Shown here: positions 33,030 through 44,682 of the stretch, in pieces
How positions within the stretch are numbered: the first letter of the stretch is position 1
How the letters are laid out: every line of letters starts with the position of its first letter
From: Prillingera fragicola
Taxonomy: Eukaryota > Basidiomycota > Tremellomycetes > Trichosporonales > Trichosporonaceae
Length of the DNA stretch: 64,000 bases
NCBI GenBank assembly: GCA_002335605.1
Contig: BEDY01000003.1
Location: 372,001-436,000, forward strand
Direction: 5' to 3'
Position numbers and translations under genes: made by a program
Notes under the pieces: model-generated
Database searches by the model: none
The model's input: the letters and a program-made list of their open reading frames with translations, nothing else
What the model was told of the DNA's origin: nothing

Positions 33030-36000
33030 CCAGCACATCAATGGCATCAGCCGCACTAGTCCCCTCCTTGGGCTGCTCCTTGGCGCGAGCCTTCCTGGGC
33101 ACAGGCTCAGACGCACGCGGCTTGCGCCGTTTACGCGGCGAAGGCCTGGTTTCCGGTGTTCGTATCTGTTTCGTCCCTCTGCGGTTCACGACTTGAGCCC
33201 TCGGCGTCTCAGGTGGTTCTGGCGAGAGCTGCGGGGGAGGCGTGACCGGGCGCTGTGGCGCGGCTGAGGAGGCGCCGACGACGTTGCCGGCTTGTTGGGC
33301 CCATTTTGTGATACTCGGCTGGTCTGTCGCTGATTTGCGCGCGCCGCGTCGCTTGGTGGATGGGCCAGCGGCGGCACTTGCTGGCTCGGGGATTCGCTGG
33401 CGTGGAAGCTCAAGTGCCGATGCGGGTTCGGGTGATGGATCCAGCCCGCCAATCGTGTCTTGATAGACATAATTGACAAAGGACGGGCCGGCTTGTGGTT
33501 CGGGCGAGACGAAAGCGGGAGGCATCGAGTTGGGTGCACTGACGCTGCGATTCTGCACTTGCCTACGCGGAGGGTAGAGGCCTGCGTTGGGAATACGACC
33601 TTTGGAGGTGCGCGCCTTCCTCGGCGGGTCTGGCGATGAGACGGGGCCGGTGCGGCCGGAGTTGCCGTCAGGCGTTGAGCTGCCGAGATTGTGAAACGGA
33701 GACAGGGCTGTGGCTATCGCCGAGGTTATGCCTGTGATGACAGTGTCCCCGATGCGGGACCGGGTGTGACGTGCTGGCGAGTCTGGTTCACGCTGCAGAT
33801 CGCCACCGTCGTTCGCGTCCAAGTTCCTCGGTGAGTCGACCGGTGACCCTTGCGCAGGCTCCATGGAGGTTGGAGCAACGGCCCTCCGCCTGGCAGTGAT
33901 GCTGTCCAGGTTGACATCGCCGTAGAGATCCTCGGACTGTGCCGAAAGCGAAGGAGACACACGGGGGTAACCGACCGCGGGCTCGAGCTCGGGCTCAGTT
34001 TCTGCCTCGGGAGCGGGCAATTGTGCAGAATCCGGCTCAGCCTCCGGACTTGGCTCTTCAGCCAGGATAGCCGAGTAATCAAAATGGTCCCCAGCGTCCA
34101 GGAGATCCGGGTCGGCGGGCTGTGGCGACGGCGATACCGCATAGCTCCTATTCGGTGGAACCTCTTCCGCGACTGGCTCACGCTCGCTTGTTTCCTCGAC
34201 AACAGGCAGACTCTGGGGAGCCACGGATGCACGTTCAGGTGCCGCCGACCCACGCTCGGGCAGCTGCGACAGGGCCACGACCGAGGCCTGCGAGTCGGGC
34301 ACTAGGACGTGAGCGGTGCTTGACTCCGGTGCTGATGGAGGGGCGGGCAGATTGCCTTCCAAGGAGTTCATTTTCACGGCAGTGTCGTCGATAATGCCGA
34401 CCCACTCGTCGCGCAGCTCGTTGGCCTTGGCGCCTTGCCACACGACCTCCTGCTCTGCCTCCCAAGCAGCCTTGTCCGGGTTGCCCCGGGGTCGGGGTTT
34501 CTCCATGAACTGGAGCACACGCTGCGGGTTGGAGAGAAAGCAGTTGACATAGTGCACGAGGTAGAGGCCGCAGTCATACCAGTTGGGTTGCTGGGGAACC
34601 TTTGCACCAACAGACTTTGCCATTTGCGGCTCAAAGTCAATGTTGCGCTTGTCCTTTGCTTCGTGAATCAGCCAGTTGGCGAGATTCTTGCCGACGGCTG
34701 GATGGCGGCCAGCGAGAGAGTCAAACACAAAGACCCAGGCGGAGTCGGTGCCGAGAATGTCGTGGCCTTCGCCTTGCCTGCTGGATTTGGCTGGTTGCGC
34801 AGGCGCAGGCTCTGGCGAAGGCGATAGGATGGATGGCTGGCCACCAAGGCCCTGCTGAGTGAAGAGGTCAAAGGTCTGGGACTGGATCGGCTGTGGCGAT
34901 GCCGCAGGTTCCATCGCCTCTGGCTCCATGGACAGATCCTCGACGCCCACCTGAATCACTTCCACAGTGTTGATATCGTCCTCGTTGTCACTGATGCAGT
35001 CGAGAGGGTCGCGGTCAGAGTCGGCCGCACGTCGACTGGTGGCAGCAGCCGATGGAGCCGCTGAAGCAGCCCGACTGCGCCCTGAGCTCGACTGAGCGGC
35101 GCTTGTCTCCCCACCGCCTCCTGTGTCGAGGGAGCGAGTCAACGGGCGATGGCCGCTATTTGTTGGTGGTTCCTCAACGTCCCTCGGCTTTAACATCCCC
35201 TGTGGGTTGTAGATGACGGCGAGGTACCAGTGAAAGCGCTCGTTGATGGGCACAATGAGGTACTTCTTCGAGAAAACGTCGTCATTCTTGGTCCACTTCT
35301 TGATCGCCTCGTACGCTGGCCACGTATCCTCGGTCGCCTTGAGCTTGGGATCGCTGAGCTTTTGATAAAAGTACGTGCTGAAGATGTGCGATTCGTGTTG
35401 CAGTCCAGAGTTTTGGACAACGTACCTGGGACGGTCAGGGGAGAAGTCTCAAAACACGAACCTAAGAGCAAACTCGATAAAGGTGTCGTTCATGAACTCC
35501 TTGTCCATCAGGCGGTACTTCACATCCTTGTTGACAGGCGTCGATGCCTTGCCGCCATAGGGGAAAGTGAACAAGCTGTCGTTAGTCAACGTTGGGACAG
35601 TGTGCGCTCACACATCCTCGCCGTCTGGACGCGGCGATCGGCGCTTCGCGGTGATGATGATGTCGTCACTGTCGCTGGTGGGCTCAGTGTACGTAGTGAG
35701 CCGATTTCCTCGAGTGGTACGGCGAGCGCGTTCTCCACCGCTGGCACAATGTCAGCCTCAGGCCGCCAACCTACACTTACAAAACGAGCTTCCGTTGCAA
35801 AGGGTCATCATCGGCCTTGCGTTTGCCCTTGCGAGAACTAGGGCCAGGGTCGTCATCCGAGTCCCGTACCTTCTTCAACCGCGCCTCCGCAGCAAGCGCA
35901 GCCTGCCTACTCGCCTCGGTGATCGGACGTTCACGTTTCGCCTCAGTCGCATCGTGTATCGATGTGACGAAGTTGGCGTCGTTGCAGTGCAACTCATGAA

Positions 36001-37545
36001 ACATCTCTCCGGTGTCGACGCTGAGCGATTTTAGTCGATGGTGGGACGCGACACTCACCTCAAGCGACCCGTAGTAAGGCCCTGCTGCTCCATCCTTGTC
36101 TTCAAAAAGCCGAGGGCTTTCGAGGCATTGTCCCCCTGGTACAGTCCAAGATTGATGATCACGTTCTTAGGAACCCCTGCCAAGTCAGCGACAAGCCTCG
36201 GTTTGCACTCACGCGGCGAGGAACGGTGCTTGTTTTCGGACATGTTGCAAAGCTGCTCGTATTGGTCTGGCCTGATGCGCAACTCCATTCGGACAAACCC
36301 CTCATAGCTGGCGTCCGTAGACATGGCAAACTGAGATGTGTCAGCTCAGGCAGCTCAACGGGCAGCAACTTACTCCTGCCTCAGACATCTGGGTCATGGT
36401 AAACCTGACTGAACGGGTCATTGAGTGCTTCATCGGTTTCAGTGTCAGAGAGTCGCTGTTGACAGAGATATTTTCTACCCGGACACGAAACCGTTGAACT
36501 TCATCCTCCAGATTGCAGAACTCAACATCTGCCAGCCGAGGCAGTTGTGATGATTGGATGCGCGGCTCTGCTGATGACTTGAGGCCCACAAGTTTCTCCT
36601 GCAGTCGTCAGGACGTTGTCGACGTTGAAGGTCTTACCTGGATACCAGCGGGAGTTGTTCCGTCCTTCTTCTGCATGGCTAGACGCCTTTTGGGCGATGT
36701 ACTGCGCGCCTGACCAACATGGGCAGCTGGTGGTCGTGCCCCGATTCGATCGCGCATAGGCTCTTTGCCCTTGAAGCTCTTGACAGGTGGAATGCGAGCT
36801 TTGGACTCGGACGAAGAAGGAAACTGCTCGACTTGCTCGATTGTCTCCTCCTCCTCAGAGCTGCCCCCAAGATGCGTAATGATGGGCGCTTCCCGGCTTT
36901 CGCGAGAAGGACTGGACTGAGTTCGCCTAGCAGCACCAGGCCGTTCTGTCAATGGAAGTTTCTGGGCATTTGCGATCAGGCTGCGTGCTGTCGACTTCCC
37001 GGGCGGCGATGGGACCGGGTCGTCGTCTTCGTCACTGACATCGATGATCGGTGGCTCGTGGCCATTCATGATGGGGAACGGGTTCGACCTACCCTGTGCG
37101 TTGGTTCTGGGACGACCGTTGGAAGCCGTTTGAGACGATACTCCACGATTGCTGTTGCTTCCCAAGACCTGGCGACCTTGCCGAGAAGGACCAGCGCTGG
37201 AGGAGCCGTAAAAGGTCGATGCTGAGAGTGTTGAAGGCTTTGCCGGTGACGATGACCGGTTACTCGTCCGCTTGGGCTTGGACCTCGTAGAGTCGCGGCC
37301 TGGCATGAACGGCGACGACGTTGCCTTCTTCTTGGAGGTGGTTTTGGCCGCAGCCTCGTCCTGCAAGGGGTCAGCTATAGTGGTTGCGCAAACCAGCGTT
37401 TCGACTTGCCTGACGTCGCAGTTCAACGGCCTCCCTGTGGGAATGAGCACATGATGATAACTGAGGCCCTGTCCACGTACTCTTCAGCCCCAAATGTCTT
37501 CCTGCTTGGCCGATTGTTGCGTCCGTAATCATAATCATCGCTCAT
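33019..37545 (-). CDS. ULP2-type SUMO protease (C48 peptidase), 1387 aa
   Basis: This nuclear enzyme probably removes SUMO chains. Ten exons: 37545-37481, 37434-37410, 37360-36638, 36598-36374, 36330-36213, 36176-36059, 36020-35781, 35740-35612, 35575-35462 and 35425-33019. Intron 2 uses a GC-AG pair (GCAAGT), and one intron is only 36 nt. The protease domain starts near LFTFPYGGKASTPVNKDVKYRLMDKEFMNDTFIEF. It carries the triad His651 (FHWYLAVIYN), Asp821 (FVFDSLAG) and Cys871 (QQPNWYDCGLYL). About 140 residues are inserted between His and Asp, as in Ulp2/SENP6-7 rather than Ulp1. Long disordered Ser/Pro/acidic tails flank it. SUMO-interaction-like cores occur at IIDVSDEDDD and at the very end (AIDVLDSD). 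The N-terminal exon is the least certain. Confidence 0.88.
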
Positions 37546-38092
37546 GTTGATCAAGCTCCCCTTGCCGTGAATGATTATCCCCTCCATACGCAGCTTGCTT
37601 GAGCTCGTGCAGCTCACGCTAGAGCAACTGTCAGTGGTCTAGACGATTGTCTGATGCAATTGCCCTCACCTCGTTCAGTGGAACAGGTAAAAGCAAGACG
37701 TGCCATGTCCTTGAGGAGTGTTGGTGACGCGTCACACGGCGCAGGGCGGCGGGTGAACAGCTGTAGCGGTTTGTGTTCTCCGCCGCTTTGAGGATTGATT
37801 TTGGGCCGTCGGTTCCGATAACAGTTCGAGTGCGCGAAGGAGCTGCCGTAGGAAATGGTCGTGTCTATGCTTGTGATGTGTAGTTGTTACAATGCAGAAT
37901 GGTGAATGCAAGTGGAATGCCGATGAGAGATGGTCGGTCGATGGTGGGTGGACGCGACGACAAGTTCAATTTCGCCCCCGCATCCCCCGCCCAGGTTGAC
38001 TGGGCTGCTGCTGCTGGGTGAGTGTTGATTTGCCACCCAACATTGTTCAACTTTTGTGCATCGACTACAATCATCGCGTAGCATCCACCGCC
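37546..38092. promoter_or_regulatory. Divergent promoter region, Ulp2 / WRAP53-like
   Basis: 547 bases between two divergent starts. An in-frame upstream ATG for the Ulp2 gene lies at about 37590, adding 15 residues. No TATA box or other coding frame is convincing. Confidence 0.35.
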
Positions 38093-39636
38093 ATGCACAC
38101 ATGGTCGAGTCCACCCACGGTCGAGCAAGAGCAAGACTCCCAAGGCGTCGACGCAGTGGAGGCAGGACCCTCAACAGCTGCATGGCCATCGGCTCCGAGC
38201 TACAACTTTGAGGTTCCTCCTCGTTGTGCAACAGTGGTCGACTGCGGCGCTCTCCAGTCTGAGGCATCCAACAACTTCTTCCGCAGTGCGAGATGGTGTG
38301 TGCCCCAAGAATCCGTTCTAGTACCCAGTGCTGACCCTCCAGGACAGCTGATGCAACAGCTGTGCTGACCACCGCTGAGGACCGGGTGTTGCGAGTGTTT
38401 GACACGTGAGCTGCTAGGCCTGCGCTTGCAGGGCAAAGAAGTTGACTTCTCAGGCCGGGCACTCGTCCAGAAATGGTAGCTCCTCGAGAGCTTGCTCAAC
38501 CGGATGCTGTCAACGCCGCGGTGTGGTATCCCTCGGCGTCGGCTCTTGCTCCAGAGACGTTTTGCTTCGTCTCGAGTGTGCGAGATACGCCGGTGCGCCT
38601 AGTGGACGCGACAGATGGACGGGTAAGTGCTGCGGCATAGGACGTGTCATATGCTTAACGTGGGCAGATACGTGCAACGTACCCAATCGTTGATCATCGC
38701 GAGCGTTTCATTGCACCTCACTGCCTGGCGTTCACTCCCGACGCGACCAAGTAAGCAATGGATCTGGCCGTGGTGCTGACTGCAGGCTGTATTGTGGCTT
38801 TGACAGTGCTATTGAGGTACTCGACATTGCCAGTCCCGGACCAAACAACAGCGAGCGTCTCAAGACCAGCTATACGAGGCGAGAGAAGGGAGGGCAAAAA
38901 GGTGAAGGGCGACAGCTGTTACGGCGCTGACGAACCAGGTATCATCTCGGCCATTGCCTTCAGCCCGCACTCTATTGGTAGCTACGCAGCAGGCTCTTTC
39001 TCCGGGTCCATTGTACTGTACGACGAGGACACTGGCACACGCGCCGCCGGCCACCTTGAAGCCATCGAGGGAGGTGGAGTGACGCAGCTCGCCTACCACC
39101 CTCTGGACCCCAACACCATCTTTGCAGCTTCAAGGAGGTCTGAAGCGATCCAGGTGTATGACTTGCGTGACACCTCGGTGCCGGTTGGACGGCTGGAGCG
39201 GCCAGGATCGACGAATCAGCGCATCTGGTTTGACGTTGACCCGTGGGGACGATGGCTTGCGTCTGGCGACGAGGTGAGCTTTCGAGGCAACGGGTGCAAT
39301 GGCCTGGTTGCTGACCTTTCAGAATGGCCAGGTGAGGGTCTGGGACATTGCCAACGCAGAGTACCGAGTCGTCATGGAGCAGGATCTGCACAAAGGTGAG
39401 CCAAACTTCGACCGATCATGGGTCTAACAGGAGCAGATTCCATCAACTCTGTGAAGTTTCACCCTTTTAAACCACTTCTGCTCACGTCCTCGGGGTCCAG
39501 GGCCTACCTCCGGTTGAGCGAGGGATCGGACTCTTCAGGCAGCGAGGAGGACAGTGACGATGAGATGGCTTCTGATAGTCGTACTGCGGGTCCAGCAGAC
39601 TCAACGATGGCGATATGGTCATTTGAGAGTATCTAG
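38093..39636 (+). CDS. WRAP53/TCAB1-like WD40 protein, 413 aa
   Basis: Animal TCAB1 binds CAB-box RNAs and guides telomerase and scaRNPs; the fungal role is unproven. Eight exons: 38093-38295, 38343-38405, 38454-38622, 38668-38750, 38786-38901, 38939-39273, 39323-39395 and 39437-39636. The joined product reads like the family: ASNNFFRSARWTADATAVLTTAEDRVLRVFD, AAVWYPSASA, RATYPIVDHRERFIAPHCLAF, ISAIAFSPHSIGSYAAGSF, GGGVTQLAYHPLDPNTIFAASRRSEAIQVYDLR and SINSVKFHPFKPLLLTSSGSR. These form WD40 blades. The C-terminus is acidic and Ser-rich (SEGSDSSGSEEDSDDE). Introns are 37-50 nt, and several have weak acceptors, so small boundary errors are possible. It is followed by Rrp44 on the same strand after 219 bases. 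Confidence 0.85.
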
Positions 39637-39855
39637 AAACGGTGAACCTTCATTGTAGCATAGCATTGTATGCCCTTTACTGCACAACTTTACTTCATGA
39701 CCGTGTTCACGGATAATGGCAGGAGGAGGAACGCCGAAGTGGAGGTCCCTCCCAAATGGGGGAGGATGAAATAAACTCCGTTGTGGATATTTCGTCAAGA
39801 CCATCCACAGCCAGTCAATGACCTCTACATTAGACCCCAATCAACACCGTCAACA

Positions 39856-42800
39856 ATGGCAGCATTGGTAGAGAGCTCCAGCTCATCGCCCCCGCCAATC
39901 ACAATCTTGAAGCGCCAGCGCGAAGACCTTCCCATCTCGCAGACGAAATTCCTCAAGAAGACGGCCAAAGGCAAGGTTCTCCAGTGTTAGTCATCCGAGC
40001 TTCCAACGCCTAGCTGTAAGCTGACCCATGCAGTCCTGCGCGAGCGCTACGTCCGAGATGACATTCCCTGCGGCTTTGCTACGTGCCACCTGTGCACCGA
40101 CTTTCCGGGCTTCCGCCCAGTTCTCCCCGAGCGGGGATATGCGCGTCACTCCAAGTTTGCGGGCAAGAATGGCCACTGGCTCGTGATTGACACCAACGTC
40201 GTGCTTCACCAGGTGGGTGCCGGGATACTAAGGAGCACGGAAACGAAGACTAACATGTGCAGATGGACTTGCTGGCGGCTTTGCCGGCTCAGCTGCCTGT
40301 CATCGTCCCATCGACGACGATCCGTGAGGTCCGCCACCGCTCGCTACCTCTGTACAACAGGTTGCAGCAGCTGGTCCTGGATGAGGACCGCTGTGTGTGG
40401 GTGTGGTGGAATGAGGAGAGGCGCGAGACGGCTACGGCTGGTGTTGGAGAGGCCGATGAGATTGTCAACGACCGGAATGACCGAGGTTTGTGTCTTTCAC
40501 CAGCTGCGTGGCATGGTGCTGACAGAACGCAGCGATCAGGCAAACCCTGCACTTCTACCCCGAGCACATCAAGGAGTCTGTCAACGCCGCCCCCGATCTC
40601 ATTCTCCTCACGGACGACCGTAGGAATCGCGAGCTTGCGCAGGCTGAGGGCTTGATGGCTGTTAGCACGCGTGATTACGTCGACGGACTCCAGGGCGAGG
40701 TGCGCGATCATCTCGTCGACTTGGTGGTTGGTGGTGTGGACGAGGTCGAGCCTACCGAGCGCAGGAATAGGAAGATTTATGACGAGGTAAGTTTCCTTAA
40801 AATGTGCTGGGTTGTGCTAACCATGCAGTACCTGCCCACTGAGACATTGACTGCGGGTGTTAAGAGCGGACGACTCCTACAGGGACACTTCAACGCCAAC
40901 CAGTACAACTACCTCGAGGGTACCGTCCGCGTCCCTGGTCTCGCCAAGAGCGTTCTTCTTGTCGGCCGCAAGGCTATGAACCGTTCCGTAGACGGTGACC
41001 TCGTCGTCGTCGAGTTGTTGCCCGAGTCCGAGTGGAAGGCGCCTGGAGACGAGGTTCTTGACCAGGACATTGCGCTCAAGGACGACGACGTGGAGGGCGA
41101 CGAAGGCGCCGCCGAGGTTGAGGAGAAGGAGGAGAAGGACGTCGAGGAGGTCACCATGAAGGACAAGAAGGAGATTCTTCCCACCGGCCGCGTCGTTGGT
41201 GTCACCAAGCGCAACTGGCGCGCATACGTCTGCCACCTCGACCGCTCCTCACTCTCCGAGGCTGCCCTCACCTCGCTCTCGCAACAGACCGTCTTCGCTA
41301 CCCCTCTTTCCCGTGCTCTTCCCCGCATCAGGTTGCGTACTCGCCAGGCCCCAGCACTTCTCGACCAAAAGTTTGTCGTCAACATTGACAGCTGGTCGAC
41401 TAGCTCGCGCTACCCTGATGGCCACTTCGTCCGTGCACTTGGCAAGGTCGAGAGCAAGGAGGCTGAGCAGGAGTCGCTCCTGCTCGAGTACGAAGTACCT
41501 TACCGCCCCTTTGGCAAGGCCATTCTCAACTGTCTCCCGAAGGAGGGCGACACCTGGGTAGTTCCCCCCAAGTCGGCCGACAATCTTGAATGGCGTGACC
41601 GCGAGGACTTGCGTGACTTGCTGGTGTGCTCCATCGACCCTCCAGGATGTCAGGACATCGACGATGCGCTGCACGCTCGCAAGCTGCCCAATGGCAACAT
41701 TGAGGCTGGTGTCCACATTGCCGACGTCTCGCGCTTCGTTCTCGCAGACAATCCCATGGACTCTGAGGCCGCGTCGCGTGGTACAACTGTCTACCTTGTG
41801 GACAAGCGCATCGACATGTTGCCCGAGCTTCTCGGCACCAACCTGTGTTCGTTGAGGCCGTTTGTCGAGCGTCTTGCATTCTCCGTCCTCTGGGAGATGT
41901 CGCCTGATGCCGAGATTGTCAACGTGCGCTTTACCAAGTCGGTTATTGCTTCCAAGGAAGCCTTCACCTATGCGGCCGCCCAGAAGCGCAAGGACGACAA
42001 GTCGATGACTGACCCTCTCACTGACTCGATCCGTCTCCTCAACTCGCTTGCCATGAAGCTCAAGGCCCAGCGTATTGCCGCCGGTGCTCTCTCGCTGTCG
42101 TCGCCGGAACTCAAAATTCACCTGAACTCGACCGAGTCGACGGCCCCCATCGATGTTGAGCAGAAGGAGCTTCTCGAGACCAACTCGCTCGTCGAGGAGT
42201 TTATGCTGCTCGCCAACATTTCGGTCGCCCGCAGGATCCAGGAGTCTTACCCGGCCACTGCCGTTCTCCGTCGCCACCCACCCCCGCCGAAGACCAACTT
42301 TGAGGCACTGCAGGACATTCTCATGAAGCGCAAGGGCATGGTCCTCGACGTCTCGAGCTCCAAGGCGCTCGCCGACTCGCTCGACCAGTGTGTGGACCCC
42401 AAGCTCCCCGAGTTCAACACACTGGTGCGTATCATGGCCACCCGCTGCATGCTCTCCGCCGAGTACTTTGGCTCCGGCAGCGTCTCCCGCGAGGCATACG
42501 GCCACTACGGTCTTGCCACTGAGATTTACACCCACTTTACCTCGCCTATCCGTCGTTACGCCGATGTGCTGGTACACCGCCAGCTCGCCGCTGCGATCAA
42601 CTACACCCCGCTCCACCCCTCGCTGCAGTCCAAGCAGCACGTCGAGCGCATGCTCCACGTCGTCAATAAGCGCCACAGGCTCGCCCAGATGGCTTCCCGT
42701 GCCAGTACCGAATTCTACGTCGGCCTCGCGCTCAAATCACGTACCGAGGGCAACGAGACGCACTCTGTCCGCGAAGAGGCGTTTGTCATCAGGACGTTCC

Positions 42801-43045
42801 GCAACGGTCTTGCAGTGTTTGTGTCCAAGCTCGGCCTCGAGGGTTTGATCACGTTTACAAAAGACACGCACGAGTTTGACCCCGAAAACTATCTCATCAA
42901 CGTGCCCAAGCCGGGTGGTGGGACGGCGACTATTGCCGTGTTTGACCGCGTGACTGTCGACATTGCTATTGAAAAGGACGCCAACACGCAGCGCGGCAAG
43001 GTTCACATGACGCTTGTGGATCCTGTGAGCTCGGTTGGGTTGTAG
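39856..43045 (+). CDS. DIS3: Exosome catalytic subunit Rrp44/Dis3, 1000 aa
   Basis: This is the processive 3'-5' exoribonuclease and endonuclease of the RNA exosome. Exons are 39856-39985, 40034-40212, 40263-40485, 40533-40786 and 40829-43045. The N-terminal CR3 cysteines (56, 61, 64 in IPCGFATCHLC) match yeast spacing. The PIN endonuclease domain carries Asp96 (VIDTNVVLHQ), the TTIREVRHR helix and ILLTDDRRNRELA. Cold-shock domains follow (LLQGHFNANQYNYLEGTV; GRVVGVTKRNWRAYVCHL). The RNB exonuclease centre is DPPGCQDIDDALHA with Asp532, 538, 540 and 541. YGHYGLATEIYTHFTSPIRRYADVLVHRQL precedes the C-terminal S1 domain. Length equals yeast Rrp44 (1001 aa). The acidic stretch at about 350-375 (DDVEGDEGAAEVEEKEEKD) sits between cold-shock segments. 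Confidence 0.97.
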
Positions 43046-43236
43046 ATGGGTCATGTATCAGAGTGTTAGAGTGAAGTCGTGCGCCTCCTGGCATTAATCG
43101 TGTGAGTATGTGGCCTAGGCATGGGTTGCACACCCGAGCAGGTAAGGAGCAGCACAGAGAGTGCTGTAAGTATGCATGTCATGGGCTTTGCCAGCAGTGA
43201 TCGTGAACTATCCGCACCAACCACAGACTCCCGCCG

Positions 43237-43898
43237 TTACTGGCCACCACTCTCCTTCTTGGCCGTCATCATCTCGGTAACGGGCAGACCCTGCGGGGTG
43301 GGAACGAGAGGATCGATAATACGGGGCCGCATCGTATGCACAACCGGGACATCTGCGACGTCAGCACTTGGGCCAAAGCAGCTTATGACCCACTTTCGAA
43401 CAACGCCGGAGCCTGCTTGATACGCCGCTTGATAGTGGCCGCCGAAAGCCCGCGCTGCGCCAGCTCGCGGGTGAGCGTCTCGAGCCAGGCCTTGTCGAGC
43501 CGAATCTGGTGCTGCACGACATGGATGTGGGTCTGGAACATGCCGATGCGCGGGCCGATGATCCAGGCGGGGTAGGCGCCCTGATACAGGTGGTCTTGGT
43601 AGATGTGGTTGTAGCCTTGGGTGAGCTTGCCGATTTCGAGCTTTGCGATCTTGACTTGGTCTTTGAGGCGGGTTTGGCGGAGTTTGCTGGTTTTGGCGTG
43701 CGCGAGGACCATGAAGAGCGTTTGTTTATCTAGCTGGAAGGTCGGGGGTGGGATGGGTTTTAGAGGTGGTTGGGGGGCGGAGATGAGGAGGATGTTGTGG
43801 TGGATGCTGGCTGGGAGCGGGATGATGGCCGCGGGGCGAGTGGGAGGGGGGTGGGCGGGATCGCCACCTTGTGAGGGAATCGTAGGAGGGACGAACAT
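43237..43898 (-). CDS. Unrecognised helical protein, 206 aa (divergent pair, left member)
   Basis: I do not recognise this protein. Exons are 43898-43394 and 43352-43237 (41-nt intron, GTGGGT donor, GACGTCGCAG acceptor, phase 1). Residues 1-55 are Pro-rich and probably disordered. A long helical region follows (FQLDKQTLFMVLAHAKTSKL, then RLKDQVKIAKLEIGKLTQGY and WLETLTRELAQRGLSAATIK). The C-terminus (PVVHTMRPRIIDPLVPTPQG) is basic to neutral. No signal peptide, membrane segment or catalytic motif is seen. It faces the gene at 44683, which has a similar plan (Pro-rich head, long helix starting with F-x-(L/I)) and shares K-T and L-K-x-Q at the same spacing. They may be old paralogs. It is convergent with Rrp44. 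Confidence 0.6.
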
Positions 43899-44682
43899 GT
43901 TCGGTAGCAGCCCAGCAGTTGACAGCTGGGGTATCGAACAACGCTGCCGTTAAAGGTGAGGGGAAGTTGATGTTGGGAGCAATGTGGCATGGCATTTAAC
44001 TTGGTGTGTTGTTGATGTTGTCAGCTTGCAACAACCTGCTAGCAGCAGCCGCCACTAGATCTGGTGCAATGTGCAGGGCTTCTCACATTCATGATCTTCT
44101 GTTCCTGCACAATCAGAGGCACCGCAGACTGGAGCTGGCTGGACCTGTTCGAGACTCGTGCTCGCGAGATCTCAATGTCGACGCCATTTGCGACGTGTTT
44201 GATGGTGCAACAGAATGGTGACTGGTGGCGCACTCCCATTCACTCCTCCCTGTACTCTAGTGTTATTTGCATGTTCCACGGCTGTACCAGTCACTGCTCA
44301 GGAGTGTCAAACAGTGCTAAGCATGGCGCTTGCTGAAAAGCCTGTACTGCATTGCATACACATTACGAACAAACACCTACTGACAGGCCAGTGACCGAAG
44401 AGGCTTCAGGAGAGACTTGAATAGGAGAGAGGAGGCCAGTACGCAGGGAGAGGTGTACGTGTAGATGATGGTGAGACCATATCCGTTAGCCGTTGGCTCG
44501 ACGCATATTGCCTCGCAATTGTCCCGAGCTCGCAATGTTTGTTTTTTACATCTCTTGTGATCTTGCCATTGTCATTGACACTCTAGCCTTTAGTCATTTG
44601 AGTCATAGATCTTGTTGTATCCTCTACCGTTTTACTCTTGAGGCACTGCGCATCCCCGGCAATTGTCCTTGTCATCCTCAAC
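43899..44682. promoter_or_regulatory. Divergent region between two unrecognised helical proteins
   Basis: 784 bases with lower GC than the flanking genes. A T-rich stretch near 44535-44560 and TCATAGATCTTG near 44603 precede the right-hand gene. No supported coding frame lies inside. Confidence 0.35.

Noticed and set aside
41249..42676. 475-codon ORF antisense to Rrp44
   Set aside because: It lies wholly opposite conserved RNB-domain exon sequence. The strong C/G-ending codon bias of the real gene removes stops from the opposite strand, and the translation has no family resemblance.
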